Positions 1-13,166 of a stretch of 64,000 nt of DNA are shown here, piece after piece (positions within the stretch are counted from its first letter, which is position 1; each line of letters opens with the position of its first letter). Below the pieces are notes generated by a model. That model searched no databases. It was not told the DNA's origin and saw nothing but the letters and a program-made list of their open reading frames with translations. The stretch covers positions 1 through 64,000 of the forward strand of contig NZ_CAKZHQ010000013.1 in the NCBI RefSeq assembly GCF_936925435.1. The letters run 5' to 3'. This DNA is from an uncultured Ramlibacter sp. (GTDB lineage Bacteria > Pseudomonadota > Gammaproteobacteria > Burkholderiales > Burkholderiaceae_C). The translations under genes were made by a program, and so were the position numbers.

Positions 1-1
1 C

Positions 2-253
2 GGCCTGGCGCAGCCCGTCGACGGCCCCGTGGAAGCCGATGGCGTGTTGTCCTTCTACCGTCGCAAGGGCCCGCCCTGGCAGCCCGAAGCGCTGCGCTTC
101 TGCGCCGGGCCGGCGACGGCTGTGCCAGGCGAGCGTTTCCGGTACGGCGACTGCGACACGCTGGTGCTGGCGGGGCTGATCGAGCACCTCACCGGCCAGC
201 CCATCCGCCAGCTCATGCAGCAGCGCCTGGCGCAGCGTTTCGGCGTGCAGTGC
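2..253 (+). pseudogene. Fragment of a serine hydrolase (beta-lactamase/class C fold), open at the left edge
   Basis: The open frame enters from the left edge and reads as the middle of a beta-lactamase-related serine hydrolase. The stretch encoded at about 140-250 has the pattern [12 protein letters not shown]...[11 protein letters not shown]...LAQRFGV. In this family that pattern is the segment around the second catalytic Tyr (Y-x-N/S) and the following helix. The catalytic Ser-x-x-Lys would lie upstream, outside the window. The frame does not stop: at about 250-259 it passes without interruption into NusA sequence. No hydrolase C-terminus is present, so only a fragment exists here. Family assignment is from pattern recognition. 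The exact subfamily is not resolved. Confidence 0.6.
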
Positions 254-1561
254 CTGGTGCCTGACGAAGCCGGCCTGCAATTGCCCGACCAAGAAATCCT
301 GTTGTTCGAAGCCAAGGAGCAGATTCCCGATATCGAGGTCGATGAGTACATCGAAGAAGGTGTGGAGTCGGTGCCGATTGGTCGTATCGGCGCCATGGCG
401 GCGAAACAGGTCATCCTGCAGAAAATCCGCGACGCCGAGCGCGAAATGCTGCTCAACGATTTCATGTCCCGCGGCGACAAGATTTTTGTCGGCACCGTCA
501 AACGCATGGACAAGGGCGACATCATTGTGGAAAGCGGTCGTGTCGAAGGCCGCCTGCGCCGCAACGAGATGATCCCGAAGGAAAACCTGCGCACCGGCGA
601 CCGCGTGCGCGCCATGATCATGGAGGTGGACCTGACGCTGCGTGGCGCGCCCATCATCCTGTCGCGTTCAGCGCCCGAGTTCATGATTGAGTTGTTCCGC
701 CAGGAAGTGCCCGAGATCGAACAAGGCCTGCTGGAGATCAAGTCCTGTGCCCGTGATGCCGGCTCGCGCGCCAAGATCGCGGTGCTGTCGCACGACAAGC
801 GGGTTGATCCGATCGGCACCTGCGTCGGCGTGCGCGGCACCCGCGTCAACGGCGTGACCAACGAGCTGGCCGGCGAGCGCGTGGACATCGTGCTGTGGTC
901 CGAGGACCCGGCGCAGTTCGTGATCGGCGCCCTGGCCCCGGCCAACGTCTCGTCCATCGTCGTCGATGAAGAGAAGCACGCCATGGACGTGGTGGTCGAC
1001 GAGGAAAACCTCGCCATCGCCATCGGCCGAGGCGGCCAGAACGTGCGCCTGGCTTCCGACCTCACGGGCTGGAAGATCAACATCATGGACGCCAACGAGT
1101 CGGCACAGAAGCAGGCCGAAGAGACCGGCACCATCCGCAAGCTGTTCATGGAAAAGCTGGACGTCGACGAGGAAATCGCCGACATCCTGTTCTCCGAGGG
1201 CTTCACCAGCCTGGAAGAAGTGGCCTACGTGCCGATCCAGGAAATGCTGGAGATCGAGAGCTTCGACGAGGACACGGTCAACGAGCTGCGCACGCGCGCC
1301 AAGGATGCCCTGCTGACCATGGAAATCGCCCGCGAAGAGAGCGTCGAGGAAGTCTCGCAGCACCTGCGCGACCTCGAAGGCCTCACCCCCGAGCTGATTG
1401 CCAAGCTGGTCGAGAACGGCGTGAACACGCGCGACGACCTGGCCGACCTGGCCGTCGATGAATTGACAGATATCACCGGCCAGTCTTCGGACGAGGCCAA
1501 GACCTTGATCATGAAGGCTCGCGAGCACTGGTTCACCAGCGCCACCGCGGCCCAAGAGTGA
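254..1561 (+). CDS. nusA: Transcription termination/antitermination factor NusA, lacking its normal N-terminus
   Basis: NusA binds RNA polymerase and nascent RNA and controls pausing, termination and antitermination. NusA-like sequence begins at [20 protein letters not shown]. It continues through the S1 domain (about 480-690), the two KH domains with [14 protein letters not shown] and [13 protein letters not shown], and two C-terminal acidic repeats, ending normally. About 60 residues that normally precede this point, half of the RNA polymerase-binding N-terminal domain, are absent and replaced in frame by a serine-hydrolase fragment. No ribosome-binding site or start for nusA is visible. 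The downstream infB, rbfA and truB order is the classical nusA operon. Because nusA is essential, the join is more likely an assembly chimera or contig-end artefact than a working fusion. Confidence 0.9.
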   Translation: MVPDEAGLQLPDQEILLFEAKEQIPDIEVDEYIEEGVESVPIGRIGAMAAKQVILQKIRDAEREMLLNDFMSRGDKIFVGTVKRMDKGDIIVESGRVEGRLRRNEMIPKENLRTGDRVRAMIMEVDLTLRGAPIILSRSAPEFMIELFRQEVPEIEQGLLEIKSCARDAGSRAKIAVLSHDKRVDPIGTCVGVRGTRVNGVTNELAGERVDIVLWSEDPAQFVIGALAPANVSSIVVDEEKHAMDVVVDEENLAIAIGRGGQNVRLASDLTGWKINIMDANESAQKQAEETGTIRKLFMEKLDVDEEIADILFSEGFTSLEEVAYVPIQEMLEIESFDEDTVNELRTRAKDALLTMEIAREESVEEVSQHLRDLEGLTPELIAKLVENGVNTRDDLADLAVDELTDITGQSSDEAKTLIMKAREHWFTSATAAQE

Positions 1562-1584
1562 TGTGATGGAAGGCACCAGAACAC

Positions 1585-4449
1585 ATGTCCAGTACGACCG
1601 TCGCCGAGTTTGCAAACGAACTCAAGAAATCTCCCGACACGCTGCTTGAGCAGCTTCGCAGCGCAGGTGTGGCCAAATCGGCCGCGACCGACGCGCTCAG
1701 CGAAGCAGACAAGCAAAAGCTGCTCGGTTTCCTGCAGGCCAGCCATGGCACGGCTGCGCCTGAGCGCAAGAAAATCACCCTGGTGAAGAAGTCCACGAGC
1801 GAAATCAAGCAGGCCGACTCCACCGGCAAGGCGCGCACCATCCAGGTCGAGGTGCGCAAGAAGCGCACCTTCGTCAAGCGTGACGAGGGCGATACCGCCG
1901 TGGCCGAGCAGCCCGAGGACCAGGAGCCGGAGCAGGCACCGCCGGGCGCACCGCGCATCGACGAGGCCGAGCTGTCGCGTCGCGAGGAAGAAGCCCGCCG
2001 CCAGGCCGAGCTGATCCGCCGCCAGGAAGACGACCTGGTGGAAAAGCGCCGCCAGCGCGAGGAGGCCGAAAAGCGTGAGCGCGAAGCCGAAGAGCGCGCC
2101 GCCAATTACGCCGCCACCGCAGAACAGAAGAAGGCTGCCGAATCGAGCAACCAGGCCGAGGCTGCCCAGGCTGCTGCCGAAGCTGCCGCTGCCCGCGCCG
2201 CCGCCCAGACCGAAGCGCGCGAAAAGGCCGCTGCCGAGTCGAAGGCCCGCGCCGACGAGGAGGCCGCACGTGCCGCCGACTTGGGCGACCGCCGCCGCAA
2301 GGCCGAGGCCGAAGCCGCCGCCATCCGCTCGATGATGTCCGCGCCCAAGAAGGTGCTGGTGGCCCACAAGCCGCCTGAAAAAGTCGTGGTCAAGGCCGAT
2401 CCGCCCAAGCCCGGCGCCGCCAAAGGCACGCTGCACAAGCCCGCCGTGGGCACCGGCACCGGCCGTCCGGCCCCGGCCGCCCCTGCGGGTCCCGGCGCTG
2501 GCAAGGAAGTCAAGTCCGCCAAGCTGTCGTCCAGCTGGGCAGGCGATCCGGCCAAGAAGAAGGCCATCCCCACCCGTGGCGATGCCTCGGGCGGCGTCGG
2601 CCGCAACAGCTGGCGCGGAGGCCCGCGTGGCCGTCGCGGCAACGACCGTGACCAGCGCGACGACCATACGCAGGCCGCACCGGTCGAGGCGCGCATCATC
2701 GAAGTGCACGTGCCCGAAACCATCACCGTGGCCGAACTGGCGCACAAGATGGCGGTGAAGTCCTCCGAGGTCATCAAGGCGCTGATGAAGATGGGCCAGA
2801 TGGTCACCATCAACCAGCCGCTGGACCAGGACACGGCCATGATCATGGTCGAGGAAATGGGCCACAAGGCCGTGGTCGCCGCACTGGATGACCCGGAAGC
2901 CTTCGCCGAGCAGGATGCCGGTGTCGCCGATGGCGAGGCCCTGCCGCGCGCTCCCGTCGTCACTGTCATGGGCCACGTCGACCACGGCAAGACCTCGCTG
3001 CTGGACTACATTCGCCGCGCCAAGGTGGCGTCGGGCGAAGCCGGCGGCATCACCCAGCACATCGGCGCGTACCACGTGCAGACCGAGCGCGGGATGATCT
3101 CCTTCCTGGACACCCCGGGCCACGAGGCGTTCACCGCCATGCGGGCCCGCGGCGCCAAGGCCACGGACATCGTCATCCTGGTGGTGGCGGCCGATGACGG
3201 CGTCATGCCGCAGACCAAGGAAGCCATCAAGCACGCCAAGGCGGCGGGCGTTCCTCTCGTGGTGGCGATCAACAAGATCGACAAGCCCGGCGCCAACGCG
3301 GACCGCGTCAAGCAGGAGCTGGTGGCCGAGGAAGTCGTGCCCGAAGAGTACGGCGGCGAGTCGCCCTTCGTGCCGGTGTCGGCCAAGACCGGCGAGGGCA
3401 TCGACGCCCTGCTGGAACAGGTGCTGCTCCAGGCCGAAGTGCTGGAACTCAAGGCCCCGGTCGAAGCCATGGCCAAGGGCCTGGTGATCGAGGCCCGGCT
3501 GGACAAGGGCCGCGGCCCTGTCGCCACCGTGCTGGTGCAGTCCGGCACGCTCAAGGCCGGCGACGTGGTGCTGGCCGGCCAGACCTATGGCCGTGTTCGC
3601 GCCATGCTCGACGAGAACGGCAAGGCCATCAAGTCGGCCGGTCCTTCCATTCCGGTGGAAATCCAGGGCCTGACCGAAGTGCCACAGGCTGGTGACGAGT
3701 TCATGGTGATGACCGACGAGCGCCGCGCCCGCGAAATCTCCACCTACCGTGCCGGCAAGTTCCGCAACACCAAGCTGGCCAAGCAGCAGGCCTCCAAGCT
3801 GGAGAACATGTTCACCGACATGACCGCCGGCGAGGTGAAGATGGTTCCCATCATCATCAAGGCCGACGTCCAGGGTTCGCAGGAAGCGCTGGGGCAGTCG
3901 CTGCTCAAGCTGTCGACCGACGAAGTCAAGGTTCAGCTGGTGTACTCCGCCGTCGGCGCCATCAGCGAGTCGGACGTCAACTTGGCCATCGCCTCCAAGG
4001 CGGTGATCATCGGCTTCAACGTGCGGGCCGATTCCGGTGCGCGCAAGACGGCCGAGAGCACAGGCGTGGACATCCGCTACTACAGCATCATCTATGACGC
4101 GGTGGACGAGCTCAAGATCGCCATGTCGGGCATGCTGACGCCGGACAAGAAGGAAGAAGTCATCGGCACGGCCGAGATCCGCACGGTGTTCGTGGCGTCC
4201 AAGATCGGCACTGTTGCCGGTTGCATGGTCACCTCGGGCCAGGTCAACCGCAACGCGCATTTCCGCCTGTTGCGCGACAACGTGGTGATCTACACCGGCG
4301 AAATCGAGTCGCTCAAGCGGGTCAAGGACGATGTGCGCGAAGTCAAGGAAGGTTTTGAGTGCGGTATCAAGCTCAAGAACTACAACGACATCTCTATCGG
4401 TGACCAGCTCGAGGTCTTCGAGATCAAGGAAATCGCCCGGACGCTGTAA
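1585..4449 (+). CDS. infB: Translation initiation factor IF-2
   Basis: IF-2 is the GTPase that places initiator fMet-tRNA on the 30S subunit and promotes subunit joining. The 954-residue product has an IF2 N-terminal subdomain (about 1-55), a long charged Ala/Glu/Arg-rich linker (about 100-240), a second IF2_N element ([20 protein letters not shown], about 380-400), then the G domain. G1 is GHVDHGKTS near residue 463, G3 DTPGH at 509, G4 NKID at 563 and G5 SAK at 599. The C-terminal domains follow. It starts 23 bp after nusA and is followed by rbfA, as in the conserved nusA-infB operon. Length is normal for beta-proteobacteria. Confidence 0.98.
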   Translation: MSSTTVAEFANELKKSPDTLLEQLRSAGVAKSAATDALSEADKQKLLGFLQASHGTAAPERKKITLVKKSTSEIKQADSTGKARTIQVEVRKKRTFVKRDEGDTAVAEQPEDQEPEQAPPGAPRIDEAELSRREEEARRQAELIRRQEDDLVEKRRQREEAEKREREAEERAANYAATAEQKKAAESSNQAEAAQAAAEAAAARAAAQTEAREKAAAESKARADEEAARAADLGDRRRKAEAEAAAIRSMMSAPKKVLVAHKPPEKVVVKADPPKPGAAKGTLHKPAVGTGTGRPAPAAPAGPGAGKEVKSAKLSSSWAGDPAKKKAIPTRGDASGGVGRNSWRGGPRGRRGNDRDQRDDHTQAAPVEARIIEVHVPETITVAELAHKMAVKSSEVIKALMKMGQMVTINQPLDQDTAMIMVEEMGHKAVVAALDDPEAFAEQDAGVADGEALPRAPVVTVMGHVDHGKTSLLDYIRRAKVASGEAGGITQHIGAYHVQTERGMISFLDTPGHEAFTAMRARGAKATDIVILVVAADDGVMPQTKEAIKHAKAAGVPLVVAINKIDKPGANADRVKQELVAEEVVPEEYGGESPFVPVSAKTGEGIDALLEQVLLQAEVLELKAPVEAMAKGLVIEARLDKGRGPVATVLVQSGTLKAGDVVLAGQTYGRVRAMLDENGKAIKSAGPSIPVEIQGLTEVPQAGDEFMVMTDERRAREISTYRAGKFRNTKLAKQQASKLENMFTDMTAGEVKMVPIIIKADVQGSQEALGQSLLKLSTDEVKVQLVYSAVGAISESDVNLAIASKAVIIGFNVRADSGARKTAESTGVDIRYYSIIYDAVDELKIAMSGMLTPDKKEEVIGTAEIRTVFVASKIGTVAGCMVTSGQVNRNAHFRLLRDNVVIYTGEIESLKRVKDDVREVKEGFECGIKLKNYNDISIGDQLEVFEIKEIARTL

Positions 4450-4470
4450 AGCGACCAAGGTGCAGCAGTC

Positions 4471-4845
4471 ATGGCAGCGAAAAAGTCATCCACACCCAAC
4501 CGCGGCTTCAAGGTCGCCGATCAGATCCAGCGCGATCTGACGGAGCTGATCGCGCGCGAACTGAAGGACCCGCGGGTGGGCATGGTGACCATTCAGGCCG
4601 TCGAAGTGACGCCTGACTACGCCCACGCCAAGATCTTTTTCAGCGTGCTGGTGGGCGACCCCAACGAGTGCGAGGTGGCCTTGAACCAGGCCGCCGGCTT
4701 CCTGCGCAATGGGCTGTTCAAGCGCCTGCACATCCACACCGTGCCGACGCTGCACTTCCAGTTCGACCGCACGACCGAGCGCGCCGCCGACATGAACGCG
4801 CTGATCGCGCGCGCGGTCGCTTCCCGTTCCAAAGACGACGCATAG
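4471..4845 (+). CDS. rbfA: 30S ribosome-binding factor RbfA
   Basis: RbfA is a small KH-fold protein that assists late maturation of the 16S rRNA 5' end in the 30S subunit and cold adaptation. The 124-residue product carries the family pattern [28 protein letters not shown] near the N-terminus and [12 protein letters not shown] in the KH core. It lies 21 bp after infB and 2 bp before truB, consistent with one transcript coupling initiation and ribosome-assembly factors. Nothing unusual is seen. Confidence 0.97.
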   Translation: MAAKKSSTPNRGFKVADQIQRDLTELIARELKDPRVGMVTIQAVEVTPDYAHAKIFFSVLVGDPNECEVALNQAAGFLRNGLFKRLHIHTVPTLHFQFDRTTERAADMNALIARAVASRSKDDA

Positions 4846-4847
4846 CC

Positions 4848-5797
4848 ATGAGCGCACCACGAGCACGGGTCGTGAGGCGCCCCGTGCATGGGGTGCTTCT
4901 GCTGGACAAGCCTTTGGGCCTGTCGAGCAACAACGCCCTGCAAAAATGCAAATGGCTGCTGCGCGCCGAGAAGGCCGGCCACACCGGCACGCTCGACCCG
5001 CTGGCCACCGGCGTGCTGCCGCTGTGTTTTGGCGCCGCCACCAAGTTCAGCCAGCTCCAGCTCGATGCCGACAAGACCTACGAGGCCGTCGCCCGCCTGG
5101 GCGTCAAGACGGCCACTGGCGACGCCGAGGGTGATGTCATCGCGCAGCGACCCGTGCCGGCCGTCAGCGCCGAGATGCTGGCGCGGGTGCAGGCGCAGTT
5201 CACCGGAGCGCAGCGCCAGCTGCCACCCATGCACAGCGCGTTGAAGAAGGACGGCAAGGCCCTGTACGAATACGCCCGCGCCGGCCAGGAAGTGGAGCGG
5301 GCACCCCGCGACATCACCATTTTTGAGTTGAATCTGTCTGTAGCCCCCGCTGAATATGGCCCGGATGCTATCAAGATAGTAGCAAAAGTCAGCAAGGGAA
5401 CCTACATCCGCACGCTGGGCGAAGACATCGGTGAGGCCCTGGGCTGCGGCGCCCACCTGATCGCGCTGCGCCGCATCGCCACCGGCCAGTTCGGCCAGGC
5501 GCAGTGCGTGACGCTGGAGGCTCTGGAGGCGATGGGCGAAGACGAGCGGCTGGAGCGCCTGTTGCCTGTGGACGCGCTGCTGCCCGATCACACGGCCGTC
5601 ACGCTGGACGCCGACAATGCAGGCCGTTTCCTGTCGGGCGTGCGCCGGCGTGGCGACTGGCCCGACAACGAACACATCGCCGTCTTCGGCGCGCAGCCGC
5701 GCGCCCTGCTGGGCACGGGCCATACCCGTGCCGGCGAACTGATCCCGGGGCGCTTGCTGGCCCCTACCGAAATTCAGCAAATCCTGGAACCGAGACC

Positions 5798-5801
<4 letters not shown>
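4848..5801 (+). CDS. truB: tRNA pseudouridine(55) synthase TruB
   Basis: TruB makes pseudouridine 55 in the T-loop of tRNAs. The 317-residue product has the catalytic motif [15 protein letters not shown] with the nucleophilic Asp at residue 50, and [14 protein letters not shown] further on. The ATG at 4848 is chosen because homology begins at [10 protein letters not shown] and rbfA ends 2 bp earlier; upstream in-frame starts lie inside rbfA. The stop overlaps the typA start (ATGA), suggesting coupling. The segment at about 5328-5396, encoding roughly residues 161-183, is AT-rich compared with the rest of the gene and matches a dispersed repeat (listed separately). It falls in a variable linker just before SKGTYIR and keeps the frame. 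Confidence 0.97.
5328..5396 (+). repeat. Copy of a dispersed Comamonadaceae-type repeat inside truB
   Basis: This stretch reads ttgaatctg...gatgctatcaagatagtagca. It resembles the dispersed element I remember from Comamonadaceae genomes (TCAAATCTGGCTCTAGCGCTT ... GCTATCAAAAATAGTAGCA), which carries short inverted repeats. It is more AT-rich than its surroundings and is translated in frame within truB. Related copies are at 9174-9240 (reverse orientation) and 18147-18208. The consensus is from memory and was not computed. Confidence 0.5.
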
Positions 5802-7630
<1,829 letters not shown>

Positions 7631-7634
7631 ACCC

Positions 7635-8516
7635 ATGAAACTGCGCCACGGTCAGGCCGTGTGGGTGATGGTGGCGGTGACCCTGATGTGGTCCATCGCC
7701 GGCGTTGTCGCGCGCCAGCTGGAACACGCCCGCAGCTTCGAGGTGACTTTCTGGCGGAGTTTCTTCACCGCGGCGTCGCTGCTGGTGATTCTGCCCGCCT
7801 GGCAGGGCCGCCAGGTGTTTCGCAACATGCACTGGCGCAGCCCGTACTTCTGGCTGTCCGGCGTGTGCTGGAGCGTGATGTTCACCGCCTTCATGGTGGC
7901 GCTCACGCTGACCACGGTGGCCAACGTGCTGATCACGCTGGCCCTGGGGCCGCTGTTCACCGCCCTGGTTTCGCGCGTCTTCACCGGCCACAGGCTGGCG
8001 CCGCGCACCTGGGTGGCGATCGCGGTGGCCGGCGTCGGCATCGTCTGGATGTTTGGCTCACAGGTGAGCCTGGGCACGCCGGGCGTGCTCGCGGGCATGC
8101 TGGTGGCCCTGTGCGTTCCCTGCGCCGGCGCCGTGCAGTGGACGGTGACCCAGCGCAGCCAGGCGCGCGGCGACAAGCTGGACCTGGTGCCCTGCGTGCT
8201 GGTGGGTGCGCTGATCTCCACCGCCGTCAGCCTGCCGCTGGCCCTGCCGTTTGGCGCATCGGGCGCGGACGTGGCCTGGCTGGCCCTGCTGGGCCTGGTA
8301 CAGCTGGCCATTCCCTGCGTGCTGTCTGTGGTCTGCGCCCGCGTGCTCAAGGCGCCCGAGGTGTCCTTGCTGGCCTTGCTGGAAGTCATCTTCGGCATCG
8401 CCCTGGCCTGGGCCGGCGCCAATGAGCAGCCAGGCCCCAACGTGCTGGTCGGCGGCGCCCTGGTGCTGGGCGCCCTGGTCGTCAATGAACTGATCGGATG
8501 GAAGCAAAGAGGATGA
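7635..8516 (+). CDS. DMT-superfamily permease (EamA family)
   Basis: This is an inner-membrane protein of 293 residues with about ten predicted membrane segments arranged as two EamA repeats, the layout of drug/metabolite transporters. Visible signs are the N-terminal segment MVAVTLMWSIAGVVARQL, WRSFFTAASLLVILPAW, and the closing segment ILVGGALVLGALVV. The substrate cannot be inferred; members export amino acids, purines or other metabolites. The ATG at 7635 lies 4 bp after typA and its stop overlaps the next gene (ATGA at 8513), so it is probably cotranscribed with both neighbours. Earlier in-frame codons belong to typA sequence. Confidence 0.85.
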   Translation: MKLRHGQAVWVMVAVTLMWSIAGVVARQLEHARSFEVTFWRSFFTAASLLVILPAWQGRQVFRNMHWRSPYFWLSGVCWSVMFTAFMVALTLTTVANVLITLALGPLFTALVSRVFTGHRLAPRTWVAIAVAGVGIVWMFGSQVSLGTPGVLAGMLVALCVPCAGAVQWTVTQRSQARGDKLDLVPCVLVGALISTAVSLPLALPFGASGADVAWLALLGLVQLAIPCVLSVVCARVLKAPEVSLLALLEVIFGIALAWAGANEQPGPNVLVGGALVLGALVVNELIGWKQRG

Positions 8517-9616
8517 GCGATGTCATCGCCGAGGTCCGCGGTCGCGCCGGCCTCATCACCCTGAACCGGCCCAAGGCGCTCAACGCGCTGTCCCTGGCCA
8601 TGGTGCGCGACCTCACTGCGGCCCTGCTGGCCTGGCGCGACGATCCGGCCATCGAGGTGGTGGGCATCCGCGGCATGGGCAAGGACAGCGCCAGCCCCAG
8701 CGGCGCCAGCCCTTTTGGGATGTTCTGCGCCGGTGGCGACATCCGCTTCTTCCACCAGGTGGCGCTGGCCGGCGGCGTGGCGATGGAGGACTTCTTCACC
8801 GAGGAGTACACCCTCAACCACCTGATCCACCACTATCCCAAGCCCTATGTGGGCTTCATGGACGGCATCTGCTTTGGCGGCGGCATGGGCATCACCCAGG
8901 GCGCGGCCCTGCGCATCGTCACCGAACGCACGAAGATGGCCATGCCCGAGACCAACATCGGCCTGTTCCCCGATGTGGGCGGCGGCTATTTCCTCAGCCG
9001 CTGCCCGGGCCGCATCGGTGAGTACCTGGCCCTGACCGGCGAGATGATCGAGGGCCATGACGCGCTGGCCGCCGGCCTGGCCGATCTGCTGCTGGACGCG
9101 GCCCGCCTGCCGGCCGTCTGGGACAGCCTGGCCAGCCAGGGCGCGGCCGCCGTGGCACCGCTGCGGGACCCGGATGCTATGCAATCCATAGCTGAAAAGA
9201 GCCATTTGGCGGGGTCCAGGGGCCAGATTGACCGATTTTTCGGGCTGGACAGCGTGGCTGCGATCGTGGCCGCGCTGGAAGCCGACAGCACGCCCTGGGC
9301 GGAAGCGACCGCGGCCGTGCTGCGCAAGCGTTCGCCCCTGATGCTGCATGTGGTGCTCGAGCAGTTGCGGCGCGGGCGCAGCATGGCCTTGGCCGAGGAC
9401 CTGCGCATGGAGCGCGACATGGTGCGCCACTGCTTCCACCTGCGGCCCGGCACCGCCAGCGATACCGTGGAGGGCATCCGCGCCCTGGCGGTCGACAAGG
9501 ACCACAGCCCGAAGTGGAATCCGCCGCGCATCGAGGACGTGACGCCGGAGATGGTGGCGCCGTTCTTCGCCAGCCCCTGGCCCACGCATGCGCATCCTTT
9601 GCGCATGCTCTCCTGA
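8513..9616 (+). CDS. Enoyl-CoA hydratase/isomerase family protein, 3-hydroxyisobutyryl-CoA hydrolase-like
   Basis: This is a crotonase-fold protein of 367 residues. The segment FCAGGDIRFF, the glycine-rich GICFGGGMGIT and MPETNIGLFPDVGGGYFLSR match the 3-hydroxyisobutyryl-CoA hydrolase (HIBCH) branch better than simple enoyl-CoA hydratases. HIBCH releases 3-hydroxyisobutyrate during valine breakdown. The start at 8513 is preferred over 8498 because AAGAGG sits just upstream and the ATGA overlaps the permease stop. At 9174-9240 the gene contains a reverse copy of a dispersed repeat, read through in frame in a variable region before the C-terminal helical part. It ends 3 bp before the convergent smpB. 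Confidence 0.85.
   Translation: MSDVIAEVRGRAGLITLNRPKALNALSLAMVRDLTAALLAWRDDPAIEVVGIRGMGKDSASPSGASPFGMFCAGGDIRFFHQVALAGGVAMEDFFTEEYTLNHLIHHYPKPYVGFMDGICFGGGMGITQGAALRIVTERTKMAMPETNIGLFPDVGGGYFLSRCPGRIGEYLALTGEMIEGHDALAAGLADLLLDAARLPAVWDSLASQGAAAVAPLRDPDAMQSIAEKSHLAGSRGQIDRFFGLDSVAAIVAALEADSTPWAEATAAVLRKRSPLMLHVVLEQLRRGRSMALAEDLRMERDMVRHCFHLRPGTASDTVEGIRALAVDKDHSPKWNPPRIEDVTPEMVAPFFASPWPTHAHPLRMLS
9174..9240 (-). repeat. Reverse copy of the dispersed Comamonadaceae-type repeat inside the HIBCH-like gene
   Basis: Read on the minus strand this is tcaatctggcccc ... cagctatggattgcatagca, the same arrangement as the copies at 5328 and 18147 (AATCTGGC box, then GCTAT and TAGCA). It is more AT-rich than the surrounding gene and stays open in the crotonase-family reading frame, adding about 22 codons. 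Assignment rests on visual comparison. Confidence 0.45.
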
Positions 9617-9619
9617 AGT

Positions 9620-10093
9620 TCAGCGGTTGCGCGACTTCATCGCGCGCTCGACCTCGCGCTTGCCTTCGCGGTCCTTGATGGTGTCGCGCTTGTCGTGCTC
9701 CGCCTTGCCCTTGGCCAGCGCGAATTCGCATTTGACCTTGCCGGTCTTCCAGTGCAGGTTCAGCGGCACCAGGGTGTAGCCTTTTTGCTCGACCTTGCCG
9801 ATCAGGCGGCGGATCTGCTCCTTGTGCAGCAGCAGCTTCTTGGTGCGGATGGAGTCCGGATTGACATGGGTAGAGGCCGTCTTGAGCGGATTGATCTGGC
9901 AGCCGATGAGAAAGAGCTCGCCATTGCGCACGACGACATACCCATCGGTCAGCTGCACCTTGCCTTCGCGCAGCGCCTTGACCTCCCAGCCCTGCAGCAC
10001 CATGCCGGCCTCGAACTTTTCCTCGAAGAAATAGTTGAAGGCGGCCTTCTTGTTGTCGGCAATGCGGCTGGCGGTTTCGGGTTTCTTGGTCAT
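9620..10093 (-). CDS. smpB: SsrA-binding protein SmpB
   Basis: SmpB binds tmRNA and brings it to stalled ribosomes for trans-translation. The 157-residue product has the family motifs [37 protein letters not shown] and [11 protein letters not shown], and the basic C-terminal tail ([17 protein letters not shown]) that enters the decoding centre. It is divergent from ratA with about 60 bp between starts, a common arrangement in proteobacteria. It is convergent with the preceding gene, with no obvious terminator in the 3-bp gap. Confidence 0.97.
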   Translation of the reverse strand: MTKKPETASRIADNKKAAFNYFFEEKFEAGMVLQGWEVKALREGKVQLTDGYVVVRNGELFLIGCQINPLKTASTHVNPDSIRTKKLLLHKEQIRRLIGKVEQKGYTLVPLNLHWKTGKVKCEFALAKGKAEHDKRDTIKDREGKREVERAMKSRNR

Positions 10094-10153
10094 CAGACTA
10101 CAAATGGGGATGTGTTGGTGTCTCTACAATCCCGCGCGGGCCCCGCATTCTCT

Positions 10154-10594
10154 ATGAAAACAGTTCTCAAATCCGTCCTCATCTGGTACAGCGCCCAGGA
10201 AATGTTCGCCCTGGTCACCGATGTGGAGAAATATCCGCAATTCCTGCCCTGGTGCGACCGCGCTGCGGTGCTCGAGCGCGACGAGCACGGCATGCGGGCC
10301 GAAGTCGGCATCGCCTTCGGCGGCATCCACCAGAGCTTCACCACCCGCAACGAGCACGTCGCCGACCGCGAGGTGGCGATGAAGCTGATCGACGGCCCGT
10401 TCTCGCGGCTGGACGGCCACTGGACCTTCAGCCCCGTCGGCGATGCTGCCCAGCGCTCGTGCAAGGTCGAACTGCGCCTGCACTACGGCTTCAAGAGTGC
10501 CGCTCTGGCGACACTGGTCGGTCCGGTCTTTGACAAGATCGCCGGCAGCCTGGTCGACGCCTTCGTCAAGCGAGCAGAGCAAGTCTACGGCTAG
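10154..10594 (+). CDS. ratA: RatA/coenzyme Q-binding START-domain protein
   Basis: This 146-residue polyketide cyclase/START-fold protein begins MKTVLKSVLIWYSAQEMFALVTDVEKYPQFLPWC. This is the signature of the RatA/COQ10 family: in E. coli RatA has been linked to 70S assembly, and its relatives bind ubiquinone. The ATG at 10154 is chosen because conservation starts there; the longer open frame overlaps smpB on the other strand. A TACAAT -10-like hexamer lies at 10135-10140 in the smpB-ratA divergent region, without a clear -35. It is followed 9 bp later by rnfH, its usual partner (ratAB). Confidence 0.93.
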   Translation: MKTVLKSVLIWYSAQEMFALVTDVEKYPQFLPWCDRAAVLERDEHGMRAEVGIAFGGIHQSFTTRNEHVADREVAMKLIDGPFSRLDGHWTFSPVGDAAQRSCKVELRLHYGFKSAALATLVGPVFDKIAGSLVDAFVKRAEQVYG

Positions 10595-10603
10595 GGCCCC
10601 ACG

Positions 10604-10933
10604 ATGCAAGTCACCGTTGCCTGGTCGCCGGCGCCGCGCGAGGTGCGGGAATGGACGCTCAGCCTGGAGGAGGGCGCCACGGTGCTGGCGGCGCTGCAGG
10701 CCAGCGGGCTTGCAGCCGCCTGCCCGGAACTGGACCTGGCGCAGGCGCCGGTCGGCGTCTGGGGCCGCGCGGCGACGCTCGGCCAGCAGCTGCAGCCGGG
10801 CGACAGGGTGGAGGTCTACCGGCCGCTGCTGGTCGACCCCAAGCTCGCGCGGCGCGAGCGCTTCCGTGAGCAGGGCACGCGGGCAGCCGGGCTGTTCGCC
10901 AAAAAGAAAGCCGGCCCCAAGGCCGGCTCTTGA
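10604..10933 (+). CDS. rnfH: RnfH/RatB family ubiquitin-like protein
   Basis: This 109-residue protein of the RnfH (UPF0125/RatB) family has a beta-grasp fold. The core pattern is VTVAWSPAPREVREWTLSLEEGATVLAALQASG near the N-terminus and LQPGDRVEVYRPLLVDPKLARRERF in the C-terminal half. Function is not settled; it is the constant neighbour of ratA, as here. The Lys/Gly-rich end (KKKAGPKAGS) is encoded by the DNA hairpin at 10909-10928, which serves as a terminator on the opposite strand. Confidence 0.9.
   Translation: MQVTVAWSPAPREVREWTLSLEEGATVLAALQASGLAAACPELDLAQAPVGVWGRAATLGQQLQPGDRVEVYRPLLVDPKLARRERFREQGTRAAGLFAKKKAGPKAGS
10900..10928 (-). terminator. Rho-independent terminator for the DUF4124 gene
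   Basis: A perfect 8-bp stem AGCCGGCC / GGCCGGCT with a 4-nt loop lies at 10909-10928. Read on the minus strand it is followed by TTTCTTTTT, the classical intrinsic terminator layout, 22 bp past the stop of the leftward gene at 10950. On the plus strand it overlaps the last codons of rnfH and has no T-tract, so it should act mainly leftward. Confidence 0.8.
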
Positions 10934-10949
10934 CTGGACCGGATGGCGC

Positions 10950-13093
<2,144 letters not shown>

Positions 13094-13094
13094 T

Positions 13095-13165
13095 TCTGGC
13101 CAGAGTTGAAAAACAGGCCAGATACTGCTACCATTTTGGCCAGAGTCTCCACTTCTGGCCAAAAT
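13095..13165 (+). promoter_or_regulatory. Operator array of four GGCC boxes upstream of the antitoxin gene
   Basis: Four related boxes are present: TCTGGCCAGA at 13095-13104, AGGCCAGA at 13115-13122, TTTGGCCAGA at 13135-13144 and TCTGGCCAAA at 13154-13163. Their GGCC centres are about 18, 22 and 19 bp apart, close to two helical turns. The last two form a perfect 12-bp inverted repeat (ATTTTGGCCAGA, 9-bp spacer, TCTGGCCAAAAT) ending 1 bp before the antitoxin ATG. This is the expected layout for autoregulation by an antitoxin or toxin-antitoxin complex. The array begins directly after the guaB stop. Confidence 0.75.
13106..13134 (+). promoter_or_regulatory. Sigma-70-like promoter of the toxin-antitoxin operon
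   Basis: TTGAAA (13106-13111) and TACCAT (13129-13134) are separated by exactly 17 bp. They lie within the GGCC operator array, so bound antitoxin would cover the promoter. Transcription would start near 13141, leaving a leader of about 26 nt with no good Shine-Dalgarno before the ATG at 13167. Confidence 0.6.
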
Positions 13166-13166
13166 C

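Noticed and set aside
1225-4458. Very long open frame antisense to infB
   Set aside because: It is low in family-like motifs, rich in His/Gly/Leu typical of reverse reads of GC-rich genes, and lies wholly opposite the clearly real IF-2 gene.
10909-10928. Terminator acting on rnfH transcripts (plus strand)
   Set aside because: On the plus strand the hairpin is inside the last codons and lacks a T-tract; it is convincing only for the leftward gene.
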